64,000 bases of DNA from Salinibaculum sp. SYNS191 (GTDB lineage Archaea; Halobacteriota; Halobacteria; Halobacteriales; Haloarculaceae). The number at the start of each line of letters is the position of its first letter. Within the stretch, counting starts at the first letter, position 1. This document shows positions 44,312 through 52,683 of this stretch, in pieces. Location: the NCBI RefSeq assembly GCF_037338445.1, contig NZ_CP147838.1, forward strand, positions 1,860,001 to 1,924,000. The letters are read 5' to 3'. The translations under genes were made by a program, and so were the position numbers. A model generated the notes under the pieces. That model did not search any database. It saw nothing but the letters and a program-made list of their open reading frames with translations, and was not told the origin of the DNA.

Positions 44312-44560
44312 GCCCACTTTTTGCGTCGTCGGGTGTCGCACCGCGCCTTCGGCGCGGGCGCACCTCTCTCTCTGCGAACGGGCGCTTCGCGCCCGTTCGC
44401 ATGGTACGAGGGAGCTTCGCTCCCTCGCGACTCGCAAAAACTTGGGGAAAAAAGGCCGCTCGCGCTCGGTCGAGCGCTCGCGGGTGCATTCCCTGCCGAC
44501 CTTCCGCCTGACCGCTGCACCGCTCGCTGAACGACGTTCTGCATTTTATCTATTGTCCAC
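44312..44560 (+). repeat. Hairpin element D, downstream of the thermosome gene
   Basis: The stop is followed by CCCACTTTTTGCG and a set of 3-nt-loop hairpins: CCGCGCC-TTC-GGCGCGG, GAACGGGCGC-TTC-GCGCCCGTTC and CGAGGGAGC-TTC-GCTCCCTCG. Then AAAAACTTGGGGAAAAA (44435-44455 region), nearly identical to the A-tract pair of element A. The following gene is on the same strand, so here the T-tract right after the stop is the functional end. Confidence 0.65.
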
Positions 44561-44588
44561 TTGAGCCGCCGGTATCCAGTCCGTAACA

Positions 44589-44774
44589 ATGAGCGACGAG
44601 CGACGAGGAGGAGACATGAGCAGCACAGCGGACCCACCGCCGCTGGGGATGTGCCCGGACTGCGGTGCGGAGGTACCGGCCGGCAACCTCGGCATCGCGT
44701 ACCGGCCGGTCGAGGGGTGGCCCCGGATGCTCGCGGAGTGTCCCGACTGCGAGGCGGCGGTCCACCCGGAGTGA
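44589..44774 (+). CDS. Small zinc-ribbon-like protein (DUF7837-like)
   Basis: 61 residues from ATG 44589; ATG 44616 is an alternative. Two Cys pairs, MCPDCGAEV and ECPDCEAAV, are separated by about 25 residues and would bind one zinc. The pattern resembles small haloarchaeal proteins I recall as DUF7837. A TATA-like ATTTTATC lies about 45 bases upstream. Such proteins are often DNA- or protein-binding; the role is unknown. Confidence 0.65.
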   Translation: MSDERRGGDMSSTADPPPLGMCPDCGAEVPAGNLGIAYRPVEGWPRMLAECPDCEAAVHPE

Positions 44775-44853
44775 AAGGGTCTCCCCGGGAGCGTAACCAT
44801 CTCCCCGACCACCCACCGACATGTTTAGTAGACAGGTAGTCAAGCCTGCGTAG

Positions 44854-46512
44854 ATGCGCTCGTACGAGTTTCTCGATAGGCTCCCGCCCAAGCGGTTCAC
44901 GCGACGCCAGCGGTTGGTCCTTTTCTACGCACTCGGTCTCGTCCTGGTCGTGGGAGGCTACACCGTCGTCTACTACGCCGGGATGCGGTACATCGAGGGA
45001 CGTCCGCGGACGGTCTTTCACTCGGCACAGATCGTCGTCGAGACGATGACCACGACGGGATACGGTGCGGATTCGCCGTGGTCGACGCCCGCGATGAACG
45101 TGTTGATGGTGACGATGCAGGTGACGGGCGTCGCAATCGGGTTCGTCACGCTGCGCGTGCTGGTCATCCCGCTGTTCGAGCGGACGCCGCTCCACCTCGA
45201 CGACCGCCTGTCCGCCAAAGACGGCCACGTCGTCGTCGCGGAGTACGAGCGCGAGACGGGGGTGCTGCTCGACGAACTCGAACAGCACGGGACCGACTAC
45301 GTCCTCATCGAGTCCGACGACGACGAGGCGAAGTTCCTCTCCGACGAGGGCTATCAGGTCATCAACGGAGACCCCGAAGACCGGCGCGACCTCGACCGCG
45401 CCACCATCGAACGGGCGTCGCTGCTCATCACCGACACCGGCGACCGCACCGCGAGCGTCGTGTTGACCGCTCTCGAAGCCAACGAGGACCTCACCGTCGT
45501 CAGCTTCACCCCGTCGACGCGCCGGACGGCGGCCCTCGCAGAGGTCGGTGTCGACAGGAGCATCGCACCGCACGCACTCATCGGCCAGCAACTCGCCGCG
45601 AAAGCGACCACACCCGTCTCCGTCGAGGCCGCGACCGGTGACAGCGCAGTGGCTATCCGCGAGGTGCTGGTTCGCCACGACAGCCCACTCCACGGCGTCC
45701 GGGTGGCAGACTCGCCGCTGGCCGACCACCCGGAGCTGACGCTCGTCGCCGGCTGGTTCGACGGCGAGTTTCGCCTCCCGCCCTCGCCGGACGAGCGGCT
45801 CACGTCCAACACGGTGCTGGTCGTCGCGGGGCCGGAAGACGCCATCGACGACCTCGAACGGGCGACCGCCGGCGTCCGCGAGCCACGCGAATCGAGACAC
45901 TCGCGGGTCGTCGTCGCCGGTCTCGGGGAGGGCGGTGCCGCGGCCGTCGAGACACTCCCCGCGGACGTTCCGGTCACGACCGTCGACGACGACCCGGCGA
46001 CCGACCCCGACGTCGTCGGCGACGTCACGGAGCCGGAGACGCTGCGCGACGCCGACATCGCGGGGGCCTCTGCGCTTGTCGTGACCGTCGACGACGACGC
46101 GACCGCACTGTTGACCGCTGCGATGGCCCGGTCGATAGCAGACGACGTCGAGATTCTCGTCCGCACCACGGACGCCGAGAAGACCTCCGAGGCGTTCCGG
46201 GCCGGTGCCGACTACGTCCTCTCCACCCAGCGCGTGTGTGCCCGCCTGGTCGCGTCCGAGGTACACGGCGAGCGGACGGTGGCCCCGGTAAACCAGATCC
46301 GTCTCGTCCGGACGTCGGCGTCGTCGTTCGCCGGCAACTCGCTCGGTGCCATGCGCCGGGACACTGCGCGTGGCTGGAGCGTCGTCGGTCTGGTCCGCGA
46401 CGGGGACGTGTACACCGACGGGGAGACCACGATAGAGAGCGACGACGAGGTGTTCGTCGCGGGGAGCGACGAAGCCATCCAGGAGTTCGAGCGCACCGTC
46501 GGGACCGAGTAA
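44854..46512 (+). CDS. Potassium channel with two TrkA-type NAD-binding domains
   Basis: 552 residues. Two membrane helices (about 23-44 and 85-110) flank the selectivity filter TTTGYG (66-71), which allows potassium passage. First TrkA-N domain (about 125-240): the Rossmann motif is degenerate (VVVAEYERETG instead of GxGxxG). Then a TrkA-C domain (about 265-345). A second TrkA-N domain (about 350-460) has the motif VVVAGLGEGGAA, and a second TrkA-C domain ends the protein. The channel would open in response to nucleotides or calcium bound by the RCK ring. ATG 44854. Confidence 0.9.
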   Translation: MRSYEFLDRLPPKRFTRRQRLVLFYALGLVLVVGGYTVVYYAGMRYIEGRPRTVFHSAQIVVETMTTTGYGADSPWSTPAMNVLMVTMQVTGVAIGFVTLRVLVIPLFERTPLHLDDRLSAKDGHVVVAEYERETGVLLDELEQHGTDYVLIESDDDEAKFLSDEGYQVINGDPEDRRDLDRATIERASLLITDTGDRTASVVLTALEANEDLTVVSFTPSTRRTAALAEVGVDRSIAPHALIGQQLAAKATTPVSVEAATGDSAVAIREVLVRHDSPLHGVRVADSPLADHPELTLVAGWFDGEFRLPPSPDERLTSNTVLVVAGPEDAIDDLERATAGVREPRESRHSRVVVAGLGEGGAAAVETLPADVPVTTVDDDPATDPDVVGDVTEPETLRDADIAGASALVVTVDDDATALLTAAMARSIADDVEILVRTTDAEKTSEAFRAGADYVLSTQRVCARLVASEVHGERTVAPVNQIRLVRTSASSFAGNSLGAMRRDTARGWSVVGLVRDGDVYTDGETTIESDDEVFVAGSDEAIQEFERTVGTE

Positions 46513-46562
46513 GACGCCCTGGTGCCCCGCATCATAAGTGCGCGGGCCGCCGAGAGTCGGGT

Positions 46563-47558
46563 ATGGAGACCCTACTGCTGGACCCCGAGGACGTCGCCGA
46601 GAGTGCCTCCCTGCCGGCTGTCATCGACGCCGTAGAAGGTGCCTTCGGCGCGTACGCCCGCGGCGACGTGCAGATGCCCGCCAAGTCCTACATCGACCTG
46701 CCACAGCACGACGGCGACTTCCGCTCGATGCCCGCCTACATCGACCTCGTCGAGGAGGAGGGCTGGGAGGCCGCCGGCGTCAAGTGGGTCAACTCCCACC
46801 CGCACAACCCCGACGACCACGACCTGCCGACGGTCATGGGGACGATGATATACTCCGACCCCGAGACGGCGCTCCCGCTGGCGATTCTCGACGGGACGAC
46901 GCTGACGCGCCTGCGCACCGGTGCGGCCGCCGCGGTGGCGACGCGGCACCTCGCCCGCGCAGACGCCACCTCGCTGGGGCTGGTCGGGGCCGGCATCCAG
47001 GCCCACACGCAACTGGAGGCCATCGCCGGGGTGCGCGACATCGAGACGGTCGTGGTGGCCGACATCGACGCGGACGCCATCGCCGAGATAATCGAGCAGT
47101 ACGGCGACGACTACGAGGTGCGCGAGGGGAGCATCGACGAGGCCGCTGCCTGCGACGTGGTCTCGACGACCACGCCCGTCGAGGACCCCATCGTCGAGTC
47201 CGTCGGCGAGTCCACCCACGTCAACGCGATGGGAGCGGACGCCGCCGGGAAACACGAGATAGCCGACGACGTGCTGCTGGACGCGAAAGTGGTCATCGAC
47301 GACCACGCCCAGTGTACCCACTCCGGCGAAATCAACGTCCCCTACACCGCCGGCGTGCTCGACGACGAGGACATCCACGCCGAACTCGGCGAAGTGGTCG
47401 CGGGGCAGAAACCGGGGCGGGAGGCGGGCGATGGCGTCACCGTCTTCGACTCTACGGGCCTGGCAATCCAGGACGTGGCCGCCTCCCACATCGTCTACGA
47501 GCACGCCCGGGAGCGTGGCATCGGAACGGATTTTGCCCTCGTGGGTACTGAAACGTAG
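46563..47558 (+). CDS. Ornithine cyclodeaminase-family alanine dehydrogenase-like enzyme
   Basis: 331 residues. OCD-family (AlaDH/mu-crystallin) fold: substrate-side motifs PTVMGTMIYSDPETALPLAI and TTLTRLRTGAAAAVATRHL, then a Rossmann domain with LGLVGAGIQAHTQLEAIAG. Archaeal members of this subfamily are alanine dehydrogenases that interconvert alanine and pyruvate with NAD. Substrate identity is inferred from family and should not be taken as proven. ATG 46563. It converges on a small membrane protein gene after 4 bases. Confidence 0.85.
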   Translation: METLLLDPEDVAESASLPAVIDAVEGAFGAYARGDVQMPAKSYIDLPQHDGDFRSMPAYIDLVEEEGWEAAGVKWVNSHPHNPDDHDLPTVMGTMIYSDPETALPLAILDGTTLTRLRTGAAAAVATRHLARADATSLGLVGAGIQAHTQLEAIAGVRDIETVVVADIDADAIAEIIEQYGDDYEVREGSIDEAAACDVVSTTTPVEDPIVESVGESTHVNAMGADAAGKHEIADDVLLDAKVVIDDHAQCTHSGEINVPYTAGVLDDEDIHAELGEVVAGQKPGREAGDGVTVFDSTGLAIQDVAASHIVYEHARERGIGTDFALVGTET

Positions 47559-47562
47559 TCCG

Positions 47563-47781
47563 TCACTCGGCCCGCTGTCGAATCGCGCCCAGCAGTTTCG
47601 CGACCAGCCACCAGGCGATGATAAACGGGGCGAGGGGGACGAAGAGGATGAGCATGCCCCCGATGATGAGGTACCCGACGAGGTTCATCTGCTGGTTCGA
47701 ACGCCCGCGGTAGGGTGGGGTCACGGTGCGGTACACCTTCTGGACGGGTTCAAGGCCCGGCGGGGACTCCTCGGTTGCCAT
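47563..47781 (-). CDS. Small haloarchaeal membrane protein, 72 aa
   Basis: 72 residues: MATEESPPGLEPVQKVYRTV, a basic/polar NQQMNLVGYL and one or two hydrophobic segments YLIIGGMLILFVPLAPFIIA. Similar small proteins with this N-terminus are common in haloarchaea (DUF7535-like, from memory). Function unknown. Convergent with the AlaDH-like gene. Confidence 0.65.
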   Translation of the reverse strand: MATEESPPGLEPVQKVYRTVTPPYRGRSNQQMNLVGYLIIGGMLILFVPLAPFIIAWWLVAKLLGAIRQRAE

Positions 47782-47835
47782 ACGAGTGGTAGGGCCGCTG
47801 TCACAATAAACCGCGCGTACCGCCGGACGGCGGCG

Positions 47836-50757
47836 CTATTCGAGGTGGATGGCGGGCCGGAACGGCACCGCCTGGCTCGCCTTCCCGTCGGGGTCGACCG
47901 GGTCCGCGTCCTCGGCGTACACCTCGACGTCGGCGTCGAACTCGCGTTCGAGGAAGCCGACGGCCCGCTCGTAGACCGCCGCCTCGTCGATTTCGGCCAG
48001 TGCCGTCAGCGTCTCGTCGTCGCGCTCGCGGACGAACTCCACGAGGTCCTGCGCGAGGTCGTTGACCGCGTCGCCCTTCTCGCGGAGGCTGTCGCGTTGC
48101 ATGACCTTCCCCATGACCGCGCCGACGTCCGGGCCGGTCTCGCGGACCGTCTCGAAGACGGTGTGCTTCCAGTCGGCGGCGGTGTAGACCCGAATCGTCT
48201 CGGGGTCGGTGCCGGTCACGTCGACGATGTCGTTGACGTCCGCCAGCAGGCCCTCGACGAGTTGCTCGCGGGCCTCGGTGACCGGCGACTCGAACGCCGC
48301 GTCGGGGGCCGGCCAGGCAGCATCTTCGGCGGGTTCGCCAGTGAGTTGCTCGTGGAGTTCGTTCGTCATGAACGGGACGAAGGGGGCGAGCAGGCGCAGG
48401 CGCGTCTCCAGCACCGTCCGCAGCGTCCAGGCCGCGCCGGGCCGGTCGAGGTCCGCCCGCCGGCGGTACCACTTCAGGTGCTCCTCGAAGCTGTAGAAGG
48501 CCGCCTGACTGGCGGTGCGGGTCTCGAAGCGCTCCAGAGCGTCGGTGGTCTCCTCGACGGTGGTCTGGAGCTTCGAGAGCAGCCAGCGGTCGATGTGTTT
48601 GAGGTCCTCGTCTGCGTCGTCGGGCACGTCACGGTCTCGCGGCGTGTCGCCGCTCGACTGTGCCGCGGAGCGTTGCTCCGCGCTGGCAATGACCTCCTGG
48701 GCACGCGACCAGAACCGCTGGAGCTGGTCGCGGGTGTTGCCGACCAGTTCCTCGCGCCAGTCGTAGTCCTGCCAGGGCTCCGCGCTGTTGAGCAGGAAAA
48801 ACCGCGTGGTGTCCGCGCCGTACTTCTCGATGGCCTCGCCGGGCAGGATGACGTGGCCCTTCGAGGAGGACATCTTCTCGCCCTCCAGCAGGCCCATCCC
48901 CATGACGGTGATGCCCTCGGGCCACTCGTCGGGGTCGAACAGTTCGGCGTGGTGATAGAGGAAGAATGTGAGGTGGTTCTGGATGAGGTCGTTGCCCGAG
49001 CACCGCCAGTCGACCGGGTACCAGTGGGACCACTCCTCGCGCAGGTCCAGCGCGCGCTCGTCGGGGTCCTCGACGGCGTCTGCGCCGTAGAACAGCGCGT
49101 CGAAGAAGTCGCGGTCCAGATCCTCGACCGGGATGTCCTGGATGCGGTGGGCGATGGTGTAGTAGGACATGTAGATGGTCGAGTCCGACAGGGGTTCGAT
49201 GACGAACTCGTCGTCCCAGGGCAGTCGGGTACCCAGCCCGTAGTTGCGGATGCAGGGCCACTCCTCCAACCAGCCGATGGTGTGGTCGTACTGCTCGCGG
49301 GTGTTCTCCGGGATGCACTCCATGTTCGCGACGAGTTCGCGGGTCTTCTCGCGCCAGGCCTCGTCGTTGTACCGGAGGAACCAGGTGTCCTGCTGGGCGA
49401 CTTCGACCTCGCCGCCACAACGGCAGACGACCTCCTCGGTGAACTCGTACATCAGGTCGAAGTCGCCCTGCTCGCGGTGGTAGTCGCGAAAGCGCTCGCG
49501 GACGTCCTCGATGACCTCGCCCGCGAAGTCGCCGTAGGAATCGAGCAGTTTCCCGCTGACGAACTCGTCCTGGTAGAGGTCGGCCGTGACCTCCTCCAGT
49601 TCCGGGTCGTCGCTGGAGTCGATACCCGCCGCGGCCACAGCGTCGGCGGCCGGAATCTCGCCGTAGCCCTCGATTTCGAGGATGGGGACCGGTTCGATGT
49701 CGCGGATGGCGTCGGCGTCGATGCCGTACTCGGCGGCGATGTCGTCGGCGCGCTCCTTCGCCTCCGCCAGCGCGACGTAGTCGTCGGGCGAGTGGGCGGG
49801 GACGGACATGACGACGCCGGTGGCGTTGTCGGGGTCGACGAAGTCGGCAGGGAGGACGACGACTTCGTCGCCGGTGACCGGGTTGGAGACGGTGTCGCCG
49901 ACCATGTCGCTGCCGGGGAACTCCTCGTGGACCTCGACAGCGCGGTCCTGGAGTTCGAACTTCTCGGCGGCGTCTTCGGAGACGAGCCACTCCTCGCCGT
50001 CGACGGTGGCACGGACGTAGGTTCCCTCGGGGTTGACGTAGGCGTTGGTGACCCCGCGGACCGTCTCCGGTCGGAGCGTCGCCATCGGGTAGACAGTGCC
50101 CTCCGCGTTCGAGAACCGAATCAGCGTGAACTCCTGGAACTCGGCGTCCTCGCCCTCCAGCAGGTCGTGGGCGGTGACCGGCTGTTCCTCGTTGGTGCAG
50201 TAGTTGACCGGGTGGAGCCCCTTCTCCAGCAGGCCGCGCTCTTTCAGCGTCTCGTACTGCCAGGTGATGAACTTCGAGTAGCGGTCGTCGTTGGTCGTGA
50301 ACTCCCGCCGCCAGTCGATAGAGAGTCCGAGCCCCTGCATCCCGGCCTTGTAGCTGCAGTCGCCCCCCTCGATGAAGTAGCGGGCGTAGCCCATCGGCGT
50401 CTCCAGATCCTTCAGTTCCTCGCGGGGGACGTTGAAGGCCTCTTGCAGCGTCTCAAGCTGGGCCTCCTCGCCTTTCTTCAGGCGCTCGACGGCACCGATG
50501 ATGGGCGTGCCGGTGACGTGCCAGGCGATGGGAAAGAGGACGTTGTCGCCCTGCAGGCGGCGGTAGCGGGCGTAGACGTCGGGGACGGTGTACGTGCGGG
50601 CGTGGCCGATGTGCATCCCGCCGCTCGGGTAGGGGTAGGGGACGGTGATGAAGGTTGGGTCGTCGTCCTCACCCGGGGTCGCCTCGTAGCGACCCTCGTC
50701 GTCCCAGCGCTCGCGCCACTTCGATTCGAGGGTCCGGGGCTCGTAATCCATATACAC
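47836..50757 (-). CDS. leuS: Leucyl-tRNA synthetase
   Basis: 973 residues from ATG 50757 (or 971 from ATG 50751; the upstream TATA-like GCTTATAG at about 50779 favours 50757). Class Ia synthetase: HIGH-type motif MHIGHARTYTVPDVY near residue 50, the inserted editing domain (about 220-400), KMSKS-type motif KMSSSKGHVILPG, and the anticodon-binding helical domain (about 730-880). It charges tRNA-Leu and proofreads. A linker between the catalytic core and the anticodon domain has two 3-nt-loop hairpins in its DNA (48639-48682). It stands apart from other tRNA genes. Confidence 0.97.
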   Translation of the reverse strand: MYMDYEPRTLESKWRERWDDEGRYEATPGEDDDPTFITVPYPYPSGGMHIGHARTYTVPDVYARYRRLQGDNVLFPIAWHVTGTPIIGAVERLKKGEEAQLETLQEAFNVPREELKDLETPMGYARYFIEGGDCSYKAGMQGLGLSIDWRREFTTNDDRYSKFITWQYETLKERGLLEKGLHPVNYCTNEEQPVTAHDLLEGEDAEFQEFTLIRFSNAEGTVYPMATLRPETVRGVTNAYVNPEGTYVRATVDGEEWLVSEDAAEKFELQDRAVEVHEEFPGSDMVGDTVSNPVTGDEVVVLPADFVDPDNATGVVMSVPAHSPDDYVALAEAKERADDIAAEYGIDADAIRDIEPVPILEIEGYGEIPAADAVAAAGIDSSDDPELEEVTADLYQDEFVSGKLLDSYGDFAGEVIEDVRERFRDYHREQGDFDLMYEFTEEVVCRCGGEVEVAQQDTWFLRYNDEAWREKTRELVANMECIPENTREQYDHTIGWLEEWPCIRNYGLGTRLPWDDEFVIEPLSDSTIYMSYYTIAHRIQDIPVEDLDRDFFDALFYGADAVEDPDERALDLREEWSHWYPVDWRCSGNDLIQNHLTFFLYHHAELFDPDEWPEGITVMGMGLLEGEKMSSSKGHVILPGEAIEKYGADTTRFFLLNSAEPWQDYDWREELVGNTRDQLQRFWSRAQEVIASAEQRSAAQSSGDTPRDRDVPDDADEDLKHIDRWLLSKLQTTVEETTDALERFETRTASQAAFYSFEEHLKWYRRRADLDRPGAAWTLRTVLETRLRLLAPFVPFMTNELHEQLTGEPAEDAAWPAPDAAFESPVTEAREQLVEGLLADVNDIVDVTGTDPETIRVYTAADWKHTVFETVRETGPDVGAVMGKVMQRDSLREKGDAVNDLAQDLVEFVRERDDETLTALAEIDEAAVYERAVGFLEREFDADVEVYAEDADPVDPDGKASQAVPFRPAIHLE
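48639..48682 (-). repeat. Two tight hairpins in the leuS coding sequence
   Basis: GCGGCG-TGT-CGCCGC (48639-48653) and CGCGGAGC-GTT-GCTCCGCG (48664-48682), both with 3-nt loops, lie in frame. They encode a low-complexity linker (ASAEQRSAAQSSGDTPRDR) just before the anticodon-binding domain. Confidence 0.5.
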
Positions 50758-50803
50758 GCGTTCGGCAGGCCGGCACTATAAGCCCTGCACCTTCGGGCGG
50801 GCC

Positions 50804-51688
50804 TCACCCGGCGGCGATGAGCGCAACGCCGCTGACCGCGAGGACGGCGGCCCCGAGTCGCCGCGGCAGGCCGCGCTCGCCGAGGAGCAGGCCGCCCAGT
50901 ACGACGGCGACGACGGCCTGGGTGTTGACGATGGGCGAGACGACGCTGGCGGCGGCCACGTCGAACGCGATGGTCTTGAGGTGGACGGCGACGGCGAAGA
51001 AGGCCGCCAGCGCCGCGATGCCCGGCACCGCCGGGCGGAGTCGGTGCCACTCGACGCGCCGGAGCGCGAGCGGGAGCGCGGCGATGGCGACCGCCGCGAA
51101 GGAGGCCAGCGCGACGGCCTGGGGCGTCAGGTCCGTCCCCGACAGCAGCGCGCGAAAGCCCACGTCCGACAGCGCGAACAGCACCGCGCCCAGCAGCGCC
51201 AGGCGGGCGGGCGCGTACCCCGCGGCGCGGCGAAACGGCGTCGCGAGGCCGCCGCCCTCGTAGTTGGCGACGTAGATGGCGACGACGGCGAGCGCGAGGC
51301 CGGCAGTCTGGAAGGCCGTCGGTGCGGCGGCCAGAACCGCCACCTCGATGGGGAGGACGAAGGCCGGCGCGAGTTTGTTCAGCGGCGCGACGTAGGAAAC
51401 GTCCCCGAGTTTGAACGCGTGGATGGAGACGAGGTTCGCGGCGGCGATGGCCGCACAGATACCCAGAAGCAGGAGGGCGTCGCCCGCGTCGAAGGTGGGC
51501 GGGACGAGCGGTGCGCCGGCGGGCCAGGTGACCGCGGCGACGACGGTATACCACGCCAGGCCGGCCAGTTCGACGGTGGCGACGTACACCGGGGAGGGGA
51601 GGTCGGCGAACGAGCGCTTGTAGACGAACAGGTAGACCCCGAAGATGAGAGCGGCGAGCAGCGACGGGAGGACGCCGGGCTGGAACAC
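50804..51688 (-). CDS. EamA/DMT-superfamily transporter
   Basis: 294 residues from GTG 51688, about 25 bases after GAGTATACAC on the minus strand. No ATG start fits. Ten hydrophobic segments in two EamA repeats: LLAALIFGVYLFVYKRSFAD at the start and LGGLLLGERGLPRRLGAAVL at the end, the repeat hallmark ExxxxxxxxGxxxI/L. A small-molecule exporter or importer; substrate unknown. Divergent from the peroxiredoxin region and separate from leuS by 46 bases. Confidence 0.83.
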   Translation of the reverse strand: MFQPGVLPSLLAALIFGVYLFVYKRSFADLPSPVYVATVELAGLAWYTVVAAVTWPAGAPLVPPTFDAGDALLLLGICAAIAAANLVSIHAFKLGDVSYVAPLNKLAPAFVLPIEVAVLAAAPTAFQTAGLALAVVAIYVANYEGGGLATPFRRAAGYAPARLALLGAVLFALSDVGFRALLSGTDLTPQAVALASFAAVAIAALPLALRRVEWHRLRPAVPGIAALAAFFAVAVHLKTIAFDVAAASVVSPIVNTQAVVAVVLGGLLLGERGLPRRLGAAVLAVSGVALIAAG

Positions 51689-51752
51689 ACCGGCCGTTCT
51701 CGCTGGAGACGTGTATACTCCCCGAAGCGGCCGTGCCTGCGCGCTGACGGCG

Positions 51753-52208
51753 CTACTCCGGCAGTGTCGCCAGGCCGATGTCGAGGATGTCGAAGAGGAC
51801 GTTGCGGGCGTGGCCGTCGGGGTGGACCCTCTCGTAGAGGCCACAGACCTGCCTGCGGGCGCAGACGAAGGTGGTCCGCGTCGCCGCGCCGTCGGTCGTG
51901 TCGACGCCGAAGGCGTCGGCAATCTTGCCGTCGGGGTCGGCGAGCAGTTCCACGTCGAGGTCGTGCGCGTCCGCGAAGGTCCGGTGGGAGTCGGCGTCGT
52001 CGGTGGAGACGCCGTAGACGGCGACGCCGGCCTCGCGGTAGGCGTCGAGTTCGGCGTCGAACTGCGTGGCCTCGGTCGTACAGCCGGGGGTGTCGTCGCG
52101 CGGGTAGAAGTACAGCACCGTCGGCGCCACGAAGTCGACGGTCACCCGGTCCCCGTCCTGGTTCGTCGCAGTCACCTGCGGCACCGGCTCGCCCGTGTCC
52201 AGAACCAT
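51753..52208 (-). CDS. Peroxiredoxin of the BCP/PrxQ type
   Basis: 151 residues. Peroxidatic Cys43 sits in YPRDDTPGCTTEATQF with the PxxxT/SxxC pattern. The usual resolving Cys five residues on is absent (EATQF). Two Cys occur instead at 116 and 122 in TFVCARRQVCGLY, an unusual pair near the end that may resolve the peroxidatic Cys or bind metal. It reduces peroxides using thioredoxin or a low-molecular thiol. ATG 52208; divergent from the Hsp20 gene (about 38 bases). Confidence 0.9.
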   Translation of the reverse strand: MVLDTGEPVPQVTATNQDGDRVTVDFVAPTVLYFYPRDDTPGCTTEATQFDAELDAYREAGVAVYGVSTDDADSHRTFADAHDLDVELLADPDGKIADAFGVDTTDGAATRTTFVCARRQVCGLYERVHPDGHARNVLFDILDIGLATLPE

Positions 52209-52246
52209 ACCACTCGGTGGCCGGGAACGCCCTAAGCACTTGCGTC

Positions 52247-52651
52247 TCAGTTGACCGGGATGTCGGTGCCCTCACCCTCGGCGGCCTCCTTGCCCAGCCG
52301 GACCGTCAGCACGCCGTCCTCGTAGCTGGCTGTCGTGGCCTCGGGGTCGACGGGACCGGGCAGCGTGACGGTGCGGCTGCGGTGCTCGTGGCTGCGCTCG
52401 CGCCTGACGTAGGTGCCGTCGGCGAATTCCTCGTCGGTGTCGCGCTCGGCGCCAACCACGAGGGTACGTTCGTCGTCGAGTGTGACCTCGATGTCGTCGG
52501 CGGAAAAGCCCGGCAGGTCGACGACAGCCACGAACGCGTCGCCCTCGTCGACGACGTCGACCGGCGTGTCGCTCCCGCCGGCCGCGCCGAACTGGGTGAA
52601 CTGGTCGAACAGTCGCTCGATGTCCTGGAAGGGGTCGTCGCGTCCGCTCAT
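52247..52651 (-). CDS. Hsp20/alpha-crystallin small heat-shock protein
   Basis: 134 residues from ATG 52651 (a TTG at 52660 is an alternative). A short N-terminal part, then an alpha-crystallin domain (about 28-125) with TPVDVVDEGDAFVAVVDLPG, FSADDIEVTLDDERTLVVGA and the end YEDGVLTVRLGK, containing the GVLTV strand. It forms oligomers that hold unfolding proteins. Stress expression fits its neighbours, peroxiredoxin and thermosome. The C-terminal IPVN-type motif for oligomer assembly is present as DIPVN. Confidence 0.92.
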   Translation of the reverse strand: MSGRDDPFQDIERLFDQFTQFGAAGGSDTPVDVVDEGDAFVAVVDLPGFSADDIEVTLDDERTLVVGAERDTDEEFADGTYVRRERSHEHRSRTVTLPGPVDPEATTASYEDGVLTVRLGKEAAEGEGTDIPVN

Positions 52652-52683
52652 ACCAGACAATACGCCAGCGAGCGGTTTAAGTT

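Noticed and set aside
47431..50781. Plus-strand open frame of over 1100 codons opposite leuS
   Set aside because: The leuS reading has HIGH and KMSKS-type motifs throughout; the plus frame is only its antisense shadow.
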